DNA of 64,000 nt from Linyphia triangularis (GCA_963978545.1 OZ021730.1:6331796-6395795); one strand, 5' to 3'. Shown: positions 33,325 through 45,453, counted from the stretch's first letter. A program made the numbers and translations. Notes: generated from the letters alone by a model not told the origin.

Positions 33325-33527
33325 CAGGGTTGCCCCATTTCAGTTGGAAAAGTAGTCACTTTACACAAAGTAATCATGAAAAGTAGAAATTTGGCCGGAA
33401 AAACTTCGTTTTTGGCAAAATTCAAAATCAAATAATAAAGAAATCATGTATCGATATTTTTTCCTATGCAACGATATAGTTTCGATATTTATTTTGATCG
33501 ATATTTCTGACCTCTAGTGTTCAACGC
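33325..33527 (-). mobile_element. TAGAGGTCGG hAT-family MITE, 5' portion
   Basis: The reverse complement starts TAGAGGTCAGAAATATCGATC and follows the 44704 copy through GTTGCATA, the ATATCGATA-rich segment, AAATTTCTACTTTT and GTGACTAC. It is truncated at about 33325, close to the (TA)n edge. Confidence 0.75.
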
Positions 33528-33528
33528 A

Positions 33529-34787
33529 AAACTATACCCTTTCATCATAAATATGTACAAATTTAAGTTGAAAAAAATCATAACTTTGCACAGAAATACA
33601 ATAAGAAAATAAGCAGATACAGTACACAAAAAGAAAAGAAAAAAAAAAATTGGCAGCGGTCATTTATCATGATTAAATAGTAAATATAGACAACGCGGTT
33701 GGTGCTCAATTAAGATGAAAAGAAATGGTTATCTTAATTGAGCAACAACCGTGTTATTTGTTATTAATATTTAAATAACAACAACAATCGTCGATGGGGG
33801 GGGGGGGCTTACTACTATGTTATTCTTATAGTAATTGGTTTTCTATATCGAGCCCTGTCAATCACCGCTTCATAAATCTTATCACTAAATGAAATCCTCT
33901 CCTTAGCATTATCTAGGTTTATTTGAAGACATCACAGCACAATTATTTGAGAAAATTAATAATTTAGGTATTTTACTAGTTATTTATATGCTGAATTCTC
34001 TTTTTATGGAATCGCATATCAATTTGAAACAGTTTCGTCATCAGTCATCCAGATTATACAGATCTGCGCGCCATCTACATTTCAAATTGGATGCACTCAA
34101 ATGTTATAGATGGTGCTGCAAAAAAATGTAAATATCTCTTTGATTTATTGAGATAGGAATAACTTTTTTTCATTATGGCGAGAGAGTTATTTGAGATATC
34201 AAATAGACAGAAATGATAACTTTTCATCAGCAGTTAGAAACAGGAGCTATCGGAGGGCGCCACCAGAAGGTACAAGACAATGAACTGGTACCCAACTGGA
34301 TTTTGAAACAATTAAACTATATAATGACGAGAAAAGTGATGCGATTCAATGAAAATAGAAATAGGATGAAGTTTTTTAAATATTCTGTGTTTAATAACTT
34401 TATCACATGACTAGTAATTAAAATTGATATACAATTGAAAAATCAAGAGTAAAACAAAATATTAAACAGAGCATCTAAGTTCGTTTGCTTGGAGGATTTT
34501 GGAAGTTCATCAGAATTAAATATTTTATATTATATTATATTTCTATTATTTAACAATTATAATTATAAATAAATCATCGGTCATAGAGGCCTTTGCCTTT
34601 AAACTGGTACATCATTTACCAATTTTGGTTTGTAGAAAAAAGTATCATCAACAATCAGCCTCCGAAAACAATACATGTTTAACAATGCTACTTGCATGTG
34701 ATGCTTTCGTAACATTTTCGACGTCACTCCCAAAACACGCCTGCATTAAATGACTAAACCATAGCTCATGCAAGATTTATTCCTATA
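33529..34787. other. AT-rich stretch, nothing recognised
   Basis: Two short inverted segments, CTCAATTAAGAT near 33705 and ATCTTAATTGAGCAAC near 33731, form a small hairpin. A 12-G run lies at about 33796. No coding signature is seen. Confidence 0.5.
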
Positions 34788-34916
34788 GTCCAGGGAATAG
34801 AGACATTTTGCCTTGCAAAAGGTTATGTAGTTCTGATTTTTTAATATGTTATAAAGGTCGGTCCCGTGGTTTATAAACCAAGTTTTCGACCTCCTAACCC
34901 TTGTGCGTTCTCCGTG

Positions 34917-36180
34917 GTGCACCAAAACCTGAGCCGTTTTTCAGTTTATACGTCATAACTCTTTGCCAATGCATCTTAGAAACAAACATTATATTCAAAA
35001 GTTGTAGAGTATTAAATTATCTACAACTTTTATATACTAAGTTTTTTTTGTAGACCTATTAGTTAAATAATTATGTCGCATCAAAGTCAAAACTTTTTCG
35101 CAAAAATGTTACTTTTTTAAGATTTGTGTCAAGTTTTTTTATTTATCTTCATAATGGTACGTTTTAGAGAAAAAGTTTGTGAATAAAAGTTGAAGAGCAA
35201 TAAATTTCCTACAAGTTTTCTATATAAACTTATTTTCTAGGACTAATAACAAAGGGGTTACTCTGCTTTGTGTATTTTCCGTGGTGCACCACAAAAAAAT
35301 ACGTTTTTCAGTTTATAGATCATAACTCTTTCGCAATGCAGTTTAAAAACAAACATTCAATTTAAAAATTGTAGAGTATTAAATTTTCTACAACTTTTGT
35401 GAAGAATTTGCTTTTGTAAAGCTATTATGTAAAGAGTAACGTAGCATCAAAGTAAAAACTTTTTAGTAAAAATTCAGCTTTTTTAAGTTTTTTGTCGAGT
35501 TTTTCAATTATATCTTCATAACAATAAGTCGTAGGGAAAAATATATTATACAAAAGTTGTAGATCTATAAATTTTCTATAAGTTTTATACAAAAAAGTTA
35601 CTATCTAGGATTAATAACTAAGGAGCTACTCTTCTTTGAAGGTTTACGAGATGATAACCTCTAATATATTATGTATAGGTAAGGGTTTAAAAATAGCTTT
35701 TACTGCATAGTCTGACAATTTTAATAAAAAAATAAAACAATATACACATAATACTAATGGTAATGTAAAATAAAAAGTGGAAATATATTAAATAATGTAT
35801 ATATCTATATATAATAACGGTAATATCAATTTTCCATTTTCGCCATGGTGCACCAAAAACCTTCTGAATTCTGAAATTTTGAATTTTTTTCAGTATACCG
35901 ATCATATCCTATTTCCAATGCATTTTAGAGGGAAAAAAATTATATTTTAGGTTGTAGAGTATTAAATTTTCTACCACTAATGTATGTACAAAATTTGTTT
36001 TGTAGAACTATTGTATGAAAAACCAATTGTATGAAAAGCATCAAAGCAGAAACTCTTTCGTAAAAATACCATTTTAAGATTCTTGTCGAGTTTTTAGATG
36101 ATATCCATAAAAGTATATCATAAAAATTGTAAAACCCTAAATTTGCTACGTTTTATATTCAAAGTTATTTTATAGGACTA
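34917..36180 (+). repeat. internal repeats of the foldback left arm
   Basis: Three units start with GGTGCACCA and then share TTTTTCAGTTTAT, CATAACTCTTT, CAATGCA, GTTGTAGAGTATTAAAT, CTACAACTTTT and GCATCAAAGT. Spacing is about 366 and 564 bp. The third unit is the most diverged. Confidence 0.75.
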
Positions 36181-36378
36181 ACAACAAAAGAGCTACCTGG
36201 TAAGATCTAATATTAAAAACAGTTTCTTACTGCAAAGCCTGACAAGTTTGATAAAAAAAATAAAGCAATATAAGTATTAAAATAATAGTATTATAAATTA
36301 AAAAATATAAACATTATAAAAATGTATATATCTATGTATAATAATAGTAATATCAATAAAACTTACAATTTAGAAAAC

Positions 36379-37000
36379 TTATAAATTCTTAAATTTAGTT
36401 TCGTGTAGCCACGAAGGCTCGGCTAGTTCCTCCGCTACTTCTTGAATTAAGAGTTCTGTTGGGTCGTCTTCATCGTTGTCATCAATTATGATGTTCGCTA
36501 TATTGTCACAGATTTGTCCATGACAGTTTTTACATATTATGGAGCACTTGAGACCGGCCTTTCTACAACCGCAGGTCTTAGTGCATCCTATGTTAAGCTG
36601 GCAGAAAATGAGGACAGAATTGATTGAGGAACTGAATCCCTGGTGGTTGTAATGGGAAGAAGTCCTTTACTGTTCTTCTTCCACCCCCAGACCAGAGGAT
36701 TTTTCAAATGGCCCATCCATGTCTTTACTTGATATTATGTGCGAAAGACATGGTGCGTAGCAGCTTCTTAGGTCGAAGGTAGCTTTGAAAGATTTAACTT
36801 GTTCCCAGTTTTTGATATGGAAAATTGCTTATAACGCAAAGCATTTCAAGTTGTTGCCCTGTCACCACCAAAGAGAGCAACAAGAATGCTTGATACTGCT
36901 TCTGTGATGCTTGAAACACTGGCATTAGGATCTAGGAAGATCTTTGCAAATTCCTGTAATATTGGATATGATGAAGCAGCCATCATTACAACGCATGTAT
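36379..37000 (-). pseudogene. degenerate ORF with CXC-like cysteine-rich C-terminus, unnamed arthropod family
   Basis: The minus strand reads LQEFAKIFLDPNASVSSITE and AVSSILVALFGGDRATT, then a stop. LRYKQFSISKTG and AATHHVFR follow, then (shifted) YQVKTWMGHLKNPLVWGWK and KGLLPITTTRDSVPQSIL. Last comes a dense Cys block: CTKTCGCRKAGLKCSIICKN with CHGQICDN, ending at a TAA (36379-36381) after an acidic DDNDEDDPTELL tail. The order QVQxWxG / WGW / GLxPxxT / GCxxxCGCRKxGLxCSxxC is one I recall from uncharacterised repeated proteins of arthropods. The Cys block resembles TSO1/tesmin CXC motifs. Three or more stops or shifts make it a pseudogene. Its place at the centre of the foldback suggests that it is element-encoded. 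Confidence 0.68.
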
Positions 37001-37384
37001 TCCAATACTAAGTAACTATACTGAGTTGTTGATATTCTGTCGGGATGGTTAGTAGTGGGGAGGAGTGAGAATGGTTTTTCGGTTCTTCTAATCTTCTACC
37101 CTGAATTCGACAGTGGCAAATATCACTCGACAGTATATGGTTTTCGCGGAAACTGAGTCCTTAAAAGAATTCATTTACATGCCACTTATGCCACCCGACT
37201 TGTGATTTTTCTATTCTATCTCAAAAGATCTGTACCCCACGTAGTTTAGAATCAGCCACTTGAATGCAGTCTATTTCTCATTTTTATTTCCGAATGCAGA
37301 AATTTTTGGTGCATCACGGCAAAATGGTAAATTTTATATTACTATTATTATCTATAGATATTACTATTATCTATAGATATATAC

Positions 37385-37565
37385 GCCGACCAAAGGGTAT
37401 AGTGGTTAGCGTACTAGCTTCTAGGCCGCGAGGTTGCGAGTTCGAGTCCCGTGTTTGGCATGGGTGTTTGTAAATGTATGTTGGCTTGTCTAGTGACGAA
37501 TGTTTTGGCTCATTATAGCCCTCGTGTTGCTGACGGCGCCAGATAATCTGAAAACAACCAACTAA
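37385..37565 (+). mobile_element. tRNA-derived SINE, copy 2, inside the foldback arm
   Basis: Full-length copy starting GCCGACCAAAGGG, with box A, box B as GAGTTCGAGTCC, the stem-loop and an AACCAACTAA tail. A perfect 14-bp duplication, CTATAGATATATAC, flanks it (37371-37384 and 37566-37579). The opposite arm of the foldback lacks it, so it is younger than the element. Confidence 0.93.
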
Positions 37566-38872
37566 CTATAGATATATACATTATTTAATACATTTCCACT
37601 TTTTATTTTACATTATCACTAGTATTATATATATTGTATTATTTTTTTATTAAAATTGTCAGACTGTGCAGTAAGAAGCTATTTTTAAACCCCGACCTAT
37701 ACATAAATATTATAGGTTATCATTTCGTAAACCTTCAAAGAAGAGTAGCTCCTTAGTTATTAGTCCTAGATAGTAACTTTTTTGTATAAAACTTATAGAA
37801 AATTTATAGATCTACAACTTTTGTGTATATATTTTTCCCTACGACTTATTGTTATGAAGATATAATTGAAAAACTCGGCAAAAAACTTAAAAAAGCAGCA
37901 TTTTTACTAAAAAGTTTTTACTTTGATGTTACGTAACTCTTTACATAATAGCTTTACAAAAGCAGATTGTGCACAAAAGTTGTAGAAAATTTAATATTCT
38001 ACAACTTTTAAACTGAATGTTTGTTTTTAAACTGCATTGCGAAAGAGTTATGATCTATAAATTGAAAAACGTATTTTTTTGTGGTGCACCATGGAAAATA
38101 CACAAAGCAGAGTTACTCCTTTGTTATTAGTCCTAGAAAATAAGTTTATGTAGAAAACTTGTAGGAAATTTATTGCTCTACAACTTTTATTCACAAACTT
38201 TTTCTCTAAAACTTACCATTATGAAGATATAATAAAAAAACTTGACACAAATCTTAAAAAAGTAGCATTTTTAGGAAAAAGTTTTGACTTTGATGCGACA
38301 TAATTATTTACCTAATAGGTCTACAAAAAATATTAGTATATAAAAGTTGTAGATAATTTAATATTCTACAACTTTTGAATATAATGTTTGTTTCTAAGAT
38401 ACATTGGCAAAGAGTTATGATGTATAAACTGAAAAACGGCTCAGTTTTTGGTGCACCACGGGGAACGCACAAGGGTTAGGAGGTCGAAAACTTGGTTTAT
38501 AAACCACGGAACCGACCTTTATAACATATTAAAAAATCAGAACTACATAACCTTTTGCAAGATAAGACCCCTTTTTCAGTCTCTATTCCCCGGACTACTA
38601 TACCTGCAAGTTATATGCAAACTTGGAAAGCAAAATTGACTCTTTTAAACTGGAATAAAAGCATAAAGTACCAAAATAAAAAATAAACACATTTTTGGGA
38701 TGAATTCATGTAACCAACACAAAAATTGTTGCAAATCTCAATATTCTTCTTGTCATCTTGTTATAGTGAAATAAATTTGATGAATTTAGAAAAACGTAAT
38801 ATGAGATCTATTATGAAAAAGCTCAAACCCTGTCACAAGTGGTCACCAGATGGTTAAACGGATGTCAAACCC

Positions 38873-39169
38873 TGTTAACGTGAAATCGCTTAACCTGAAA
38901 TCCCTTTTAATACGAAGTAAAAGCACTTCTTCGAACTTAAAACTTAATTTTAATGTATTCGATTAGCACTAAATTCGGTTAACACGAAACAAATAGGCGG
39001 CCCCATCAACTTCGTGTTAACGGGGTTTGACTATTTGGTATATTCTGAATGAAATAATTCTTAACTGAAGTTTTAACCGTATAAGTCGAACTCCGTTAAC
39101 TCGAAGTCAATGGGGCCACAGAAATGTTTCGCGTTAACCAAATTTCGTGTTAAACGAAGTTTGACTGTA
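38873..39169. mobile_element. pogo/Tigger-like MITE debris
   Basis: GTCAAACCCTGTTAACGTGAAA at the left, AACGGGGTTTGACTA near 39018 and GTTAAACGAAGTTTGACTGTA at the right are versions of the CAGTCAAACCxCGTTAACTCGAA terminus known from pogo/Tigger elements. GGCCCCATCAACTTCG and GGGGCCACAG segments mirror each other. It probably represents two short, partly overlapping or nested copies. TA follows the right end. Confidence 0.55.
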
Positions 39170-39703
39170 TTCGTTTAGAAACTAAAATAAATATTTAAAC
39201 TTCATCTATGAGTACTGAGTAACAAAAGTATCCAGTGACTTCACTCGCAACATAGACAGCCCTCGTAAACCTCTTGCACCAAATTCAACAAATAATATTT
39301 TAAAATTAGCCTAGCCTCGCAATATGAGCTTGCTTTCACAACGACCTAAAATATATTTTAATAACACACCAGTAATAATTACATTTTTTTAAATAAAGCT
39401 AATTCGTATAATTTATACGGCAAACTCTAAGTTCAAAGACACAACAGTCGTATACTTTTTAGTATTGTGACTGAAAACTATAGTGTTTAGAAAAGGTAGT
39501 ATGTCGATCCTTATGGGAGTTGGAGAAAAATACGTCACAAATCAGACGAATTGCCCTAGAGGCGCTGCGATCGCCTCCGCTACATTGTTTACAAACAACT
39601 ATTGCATCTGTCGGATTCTGTCGCTTGAAATTAAATAAATTTTTGGTTTTTTTTTTATACTTTAAAATCATTTTTTCATTTCAAGGAATATTTCCTAAAG
39701 GCT

Positions 39704-40348
39704 ATGGAGGCCGATGAATTGGTTGAAAGATACTCAAAATCTAATAGATTTTGTTTCGTTCCGAAGTGTACAACTGGTTACAAGAGCAATACCGAAAAAA
39801 ATAAACGCTTTTCAATGTTCCAAAAGATGTTGAACTATTTCAAAAATGGATAAATATGATTCCAAGGAAGGATAAAGAGCTTGGGGTATATGATGGGGTG
39901 TGCGAGAAGCATTTTAAAGAAGAATGCATAGATCGCTTTTACAGGCATATAATAAATGGAGCGGAAGTTTTAATTCCAAGAGGAAAGCCAAAATTGAAGA
40001 CTGTGCTATTCCTACAGAATATCCTCAACTCCCCAGCTACTACACAAAGAAATTGCCAGAAAAACGAAATCCAAAATGCCAGGAGCCTGACACCAAGAAG
40101 ATCAAAATCGATGAAAGCAATGTTATTACTGAGCACAACTAGCCTACTCAGGGACATGACATTTGATGTAATCAAATCTCTTCACAAAATAAATTTGTCA
40201 TTTGTAGGATGTAAAGAACATAAATATGAACTAATGAAAAGAATTGTTAAATTCTATGTTCTTACAAGGATGCATTTTATTTGAAGAGTAACAATAAGTT
40301 TGAAGAACAAAAAAGGAAACGTATGAAACTACTCAAGTTGAGGAGAAC
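39704..40348 (+). pseudogene. THAP-domain protein, frameshifted
   Basis: It starts MEADELVERYSK and then RFCFVPKCTTGYKSN, the Cys-x4-Cys of a THAP finger. A frame change near 39810, in a T run, leads to NVPKDVELFQKW (with the conserved Trp) and INMIPRKD. GVCEKHF supplies the Cys-x2-His, and LIPRGKPKLK closes the C2CH domain at about residue 95. A second change near 39995 leads to LPSYYTKKLP and an acidic/basic stretch. A third near 40272 leads to FEEQKRKRMKLLKLRR and a stop at about 40348. The intended protein would be about 200 residues, a THAP domain plus a short helical tail, as in many small arthropod THAP genes that derive from transposons. No inverted repeats were found around it. Confidence 0.75.
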
Positions 40349-40444
40349 AGTATAAATTAATTTTTATTGTACTATACAATTATTTAATGAATATTTACTT
40401 CAATGTGTATCTTTCAAAATTTGTCGATGAATGTCTCATAAATT

Positions 40445-41350
40445 TTCCCCTTTCCAATTCCTTAAATTGATGTGTGTGCGTGAAAAATTCACAATAAATA
40501 CAAGAGATTCTTTCTTTCTAATTAAAATCTGGTGGGAAAGTTTCATATGAAATTTTAATACCTTCATTTATTTGTCTTTTAGTTAGTTTTAGTTAGATAG
40601 TATGTTACTTTTTTTATATATAAAAAGAAGATTAACTATTGAATTGCAAAATGGAGTATTGAATTCATGTGTGTGTGTGTGTGAAAAATTTACAATAAAG
40701 AAAAAATCCTTTCCAATTAATCTTCCTTTCTAATTAAAATCAGGTGAGAAAGTTCCATGTCAATTTTCAATACTTTTAATTAGATGGTATGTAATTTTTT
40801 TTAATTGAATTCATGTGTGTGTGGGAAAAATTCACAACAAAGAAGATTAAATTCTTCCGTTCTAATTGAAATCAAATGAGAAAATACCATATGAAATTTC
40901 AATACTTTCTTGTATTTTATTTCTCTTTTATTTTGTTTTAATTAGATGGTATGCTACTTTTTTTTATATAAATATATAATATAGAGAGAGGTTTGATTAG
41001 ATTAATTATTGAACTGCAAAATGGAGTATTGAATTCATGTGTGTATGTGAAAAATTCACAATAAAGAAAGAAGATTCTTCCTTTCTTATTAAAATCAGGT
41101 GAGAAAATTCCATAGGAATTTTTAATACTTTTATTTACTTTTAATTAGATGGTATGCAATTTTTTTAAATTGAATTCATGTGTGTGTAAAAAATTCACAG
41201 TAAAGAAGATTAGATTTTTCTTTTCTGATTAAAATCAGATGAGAAAATTCCTCATGAGATTTCAATGCTTTCTTGAATTTTATTTCTCTTTTATTTAGTT
41301 TTTATTAGAAGGTATGCTACTTCTTTTACATAAAAATTTACTATAGAGAG
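40445..41350 (+). repeat. tandem array downstream of the THAP gene, irregular unit
   Basis: Four to five units share TTGAATTCATGTGTGTG, GTGAAAAATTCACA(A/G)TAAAG, TTTCTAATTAAAATCAGGTGA, AGAAA(A/G)TTCCAT and TTAGATGGTATGC. Starts are near 40470, 40660, 40805, 41030 and 41172, so unit lengths alternate between about 140 and 225 bp. (GT)n runs lie inside. No coding potential. Confidence 0.75.
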
Positions 41351-42380
41351 AGTATTTGAGTGGATGGCGATTACGGTGCAGATTTCGTCCGCTCCGGGGA
41401 AGAATCGCTATCATAGGAGTTCTAGTATGATAACCGCTTGTAAAGTACCCCCCAAAAAAATCAGAACGATGGCTATATCTGCGGTTGTAATTAACGTAGA
41501 ATCTTACGGTTTGCACCAAAATGTTTTGCTTACGATTTTCTATATATCTGATGCAATTTCTTTTTCTTGAGGGACCGTTTACTAAGTAAAAGTAACGCTA
41601 TCTTCGAAAATTTCAATACGAAACCTTATTTTTTATCATTTCATTCGATTCAGAATACATCATTTACTCTAGATACCAAATTTCAATGCATTATGTTGAA
41701 AAACACGTCACTTATGAGCGAAAATGTTTCGACCATTTTTTGACCGATATTCAGGGAGAGTTTTCATAAAACGAAAGGTATTTTTAAGGTTCTACTTCAC
41801 AGCGGGAGAAATCGAACGGTCAGCTTGGAGTTTCACGACGTTATAAAATACAAATATTAGTCTAAAATTGCATAGGAACTACTTCGATTTATAGTGACAT
41901 GTTTAAGATTAATACAAAAATAGCAAGTATAAACGCAAAAGTAACATAATTTATTTACAACGTTAAAGATGTGCATTCTTCACACGAAATAAATAAAATA
42001 TCGAAAAAGGAGCACAAGATTATCATAAAAAAAAATCCTTTAATATAACAGTAAAAAATTGTTTTTATCAAAATAAATGTGAAAACAATTCATATGTTTG
42101 AAAGTGCGTCTCTTCGCTTAACTTTATACAAAGCAAGATCATTCAAATAGTCTTTTAAAACTAATAATATTTTTCAATCTGCTTGGTGTTTGCGTGCCGT
42201 ATAATCACAAATTCCTTAAAATATTTTGAAGATGGAAAAGCATCCTCATTTGTTTAAAAAAATATCTTCATTCCTGGGTGCTCTTTGTGAAATGCCCCAT
42301 CAATAAAGCCATATTCTTGTGGATGTAAAACTTTTCTCACATAGTCTTCATACATTTGGATTGCGTTTTTCCATATACCT
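41351..42380. other. unassigned stretch
   Basis: 41350-41580 is slightly GC-richer but has no recognisable family. The remainder is AT-rich. Confidence 0.45.
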
Positions 42381-42384
42381 CAAG

Positions 42385-42440
42385 GCGCAGTTTGACCCTT
42401 GTGTTGCCTTTGCGCCAAATAAATTCTAAACCCTAAATCC
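42385..42440 (+). mobile_element. truncated SINE/LINE tail
   Basis: GGCGCAGTTTGACCC followed by TTGCGCC and TAAATTCTAAACCC. It is the same hairpin tail as at 2441, starting at the same GGCGCAG position. No clean duplication is seen. Confidence 0.5.
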
Positions 42441-42445
42441 ATATT

Positions 42446-42890
42446 AGAGGTCGGCGATATATCGATACGATATTTTTTTTAAAACATCGATACTAAAAAT
42501 ATCGATAGAAATCACCAATATTTTCAAACATTTTTAGTTTTTTGATGATCGTTTTGTAGTTCCATGTGTTTTTCCGAATTTCTTTATTCTCTTTAAAAAA
42601 ACTTCAAAACTAAAGTTTGGACTTGGCTGAGAGACAGTTAAAATGGCACCCTAGTCAAAAAGAAAACATAATGTAATAGAAAAATATGATCATTTATTAA
42701 TAGTCATTAACATAGCGCCTTTCTGTTGCCAACGTGTGCCTAGAATTTTCATCTAATTTTAAATATTAAAAACATTTCTATCAGAAAATTTGAGGTAAAC
42801 TACTTTTCAAAATTTTTTCTTTAAAAATAAATGTGAATAATATGTTGACATCCAAATGTATTTTTATGCATGAATTCATGAAAAGTAGAA
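42446..42890 (-). mobile_element. TAGAGGTCGG hAT-family MITE, 3' portion
   Basis: The left edge TAGAGGTCGGCGATATATCG is the reverse complement of the right terminus of the 44704 copy. Homology continues through CGATCATCAAAAAAC-type and TTCGGAAAAACACATG-type segments (reverse) to about 42650. It reappears as a short AAAAGTAGAAATTTGC block near 42878 before breaking off. Confidence 0.7.
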
Positions 42891-42899
42891 ATTTGCAGT

Positions 42900-43231
42900 A
42901 TCAACATACAAGATCCCAAACATACAGGATCAACTGAAGATTCCAAGTTCATTCCAACAAGAAGATTCCGTTGTTCCAAGTTCAGACAGTCGTCTAAACT
43001 TAGAACAACGTGATATTTTTTTTATTTTTTTTTAAATAAATAACTATTATTATTTCGACAAAATTATTTCATACCTACACTTAGTTTTAAACAGTAAACG
43101 CTTTTAGAAAATAATGTATTTTAAAAATCTTTATAGCCTTTTGGAAAAAAAGAAACTAGAAAATTTAAGAATGTTAAGTGACTGCAGAGGTAGGGTGTAG
43201 AACAAGGTAAAAAAATATATATATATAATAA
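42900..43231. other. AT-rich stretch, nothing recognised
   Basis: No signature seen. Confidence 0.5.
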
Positions 43232-43310
43232 ACATCCATGCCTAAAACAAGATTCGAACCCGGCAAAATTGACACGGGAGGGCAGAGCGCTAGCCACACA
43301 GCTATCAAGT
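43232..43310 (-). mobile_element. head of a second tRNA-derived SINE type (or tRNA pseudogene)
   Basis: On the minus strand TAGCTGTGTGGCTAGCGC resembles box A and GGTTCGAATCT (43250-43260) is a good box B. GGCATGGATGTTT follows, the same junction as GGCATGGGTGTTT in the main SINE. The head differs from that of the main family and there is no hairpin tail, only (TA)n. No foldable anticodon arm of a working tRNA was identified. Confidence 0.55.
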
Positions 43311-43319
43311 AATTATTTA

Positions 43320-44695
43320 GAATAGCTGAGAGCAAGAATCAAGGATGGTCAAAATAGCAATATTTATTTCCAGAACAATTTTACAATACAATTACAGTTA
43401 TCTTAATTCAACTTATTTGTAACATGACATTGAATGGAATATCATAATATTGATAACAGCTAAAGGTATTTCCATCCTTGAAACACTTTATTCATCGATT
43501 AAAAATTGTAGGCATGAAATCCAATATGGCGTCATACTTACGCTATCCAACAACCATGGAATGAACTTTAGTGGCAATAATTTATTCAAGAACAAAATTT
43601 ATACTATTTTTTAAAGTAGGCATCATAAGTATCGTGAGACCAGGCAGGCATGTTGGTGAGATTTGATCACCCGTCTACATGAAGTATTCAGTTGGATCAT
43701 TCCAAAATAGATCGATTTTGTTTATCCGTGTTATTTTTCCCTTACTTATATTATAATACAACTAACGACAAAAAATGTTAAAATAGGCTATGAACACATT
43801 TGGAAACCTAAAATTTGTATTCAACGTTGTTCAAGTTGCAGAACGTTGTTCCACTATGTTTTTCCTCCAGTATATATCCTTGTTTTTAGTGCCAGAACTA
43901 ACCTAAGGGTGTATTATTTTCCAAATTATTTACAATCTTTCAAACTCTTTAACATAGACAAATGAAATTATGATTAGGACCTTCTTTGTTTTTTGTAACT
44001 GAATAGAGTCTATAATTTAAGTTTCACTTTGAAAATAGAAGAAAAATCTCTTAGACGAAATGTTATCAAACTTGGTACAAATGTGCAAGAGGTCAAAGTC
44101 AAGGGATTTTTATTTTCCAGCAAAAAAATTACATAAGTAATGAAATAGTTCAAATACCCACCGGTAAGGGAAAATGGCACTGTAATGCAATATAGTAAAG
44201 CAAATTAAAACATAAAGGCATAGATTTAAAAGGTTTTATACCGATACGTTCATGACTTATTTCGTTTAACATTATTGCAAATAGCACCCTTGATGGTGTT
44301 ATCTATTTTTCTTTTGCGGAAAATAAAATCTAATAACCTCCTGTACGCTTTTACGAAATTTAGTAGTTTTGGTCAAGTAGTTTTTCTTTTGTGATAATTA
44401 CAAAATGAAATTTTAATTAAAAAGACACTGTCTATTGTCTTTTACTGTTGTTATTGGAAGGTGCATGTGACTTTTGCTTTGCGGTTAGATCCGTGTCGCT
44501 TCGAGCAAACGACTCATCGACAGCTGACTATCGATGTAAACAACTGGATAGACTGCTTAACGCTGGGGAAATGAAGCCGTTGCCAGATTGTTAGGTGAAC
44601 GAAAAATACGAATTGCCGAGAATTACAAAAAAATCTTGGATTGCACACAGAACTGTTAAAGGTAGAGCTTAATTAGTAACAATATGCCAAAAAAT
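43320..44695. other. unassigned stretch
   Basis: AT-rich, with a slightly GC-richer part at 44450-44640. Nothing recognised. Confidence 0.45.
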
Positions 44696-44703
44696 ATTCC
44701 CAC

Positions 44704-45246
44704 TAGAGGTCGGAAATATCGATCGAAATAAATATCGATACTATATATCGTTGCATAAAATAAAATATCGATAAAATAACGATATATCGATACATATTTT
44801 TTTTTATTTGATTTTTAATATTTGCCAGAAATAAAGTTTTTCGGGGCAAATTTCTACTTTTTATTATAGCTTTTTTGTAAGGTGACTACATTTTCAACAG
44901 AGATGAATCTATTACAAAAAAAAAAAAAAAAGTTTCGATTAACTGGTGCAGTGATTTTAAGAAAACTTTAGAAAATTTTCCATAGCTTTTAAGTGTAAGG
45001 CAAAATATTGAATACTGATGCCGTTTTAATCGTCTCTTAACCAAGTTCAAACTTTAGTTTTGAAGTTTTTGAAAAGGGAATAAAGAAAGTCGAAAAAACA
45101 CATGGAACTACAAAACGATCATCAAAAAACTAAAAATGTTCAAAAGTATCGATATATCGGTGACTTTTATCGATATTTTTAATATCGATAATTTTTTTAG
45201 AAATATTGATAAAAATATCGTCGTATCGATATATCGCCGACCTCTA
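44704..45246 (+). mobile_element. complete TAGAGGTCGG hAT MITE (543 bp)
   Basis: Ends TAGAGGTCGGAAATATCG and CGATATATCGCCGACCTCTA are inverted repeats. A perfect 8-bp duplication, ATTCCCAC, flanks it (44696-44703 and 45247-45254), the hAT hallmark. Both subterminal regions carry clusters of ATCGAT, more than ten in all, probable transposase-binding sites. There is no coding capacity. It is the reference copy for the fragments at 10583, 13800, 33325 and 42446. Confidence 0.92.
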
Positions 45247-45453
45247 ATTCCCACCCAACTGTAAAAGTGAACTGTGATTGGATAATCGTCCACCCATCAT
45301 CATCAACCCACCGGGGCGCTCCCCCCCGCTCCCTTGAATTGCCATCGGAACAGTCTATACATCAGTTGTTTATCTGTATCGATGCAGCTGACTGACAGTG
45401 ACATATAAGAGACGGCATATATATGAGAATGCGTTGCATCAGCACATCCACTG

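Larger units (their letters stand above)
34788..38595 (-). mobile_element. 3.8-kb foldback transposon with arms over 1 kb and an internal ORF
   Basis: The left end GTCCAGGGAATAGAGAC and the right end GTCTCTATTCCCCGGAC are inverted. The arms (34788 to about 35895, and about 37270-38595) stay near-complementary throughout, for example CGACCTCCTAACCCTTGTGC and TTATGTAGTTCTGATTTTTTA. TA dinucleotides abut both ends, which suggests a 2-bp duplication. Within each arm a 370-bp subunit, anchored on GTGCACCA at 34917, 35283 and 35846 and mirrored on the right, is repeated. The right arm carries a SINE at 37385. The central 1 kb encodes a degenerate protein. Confidence 0.8.
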
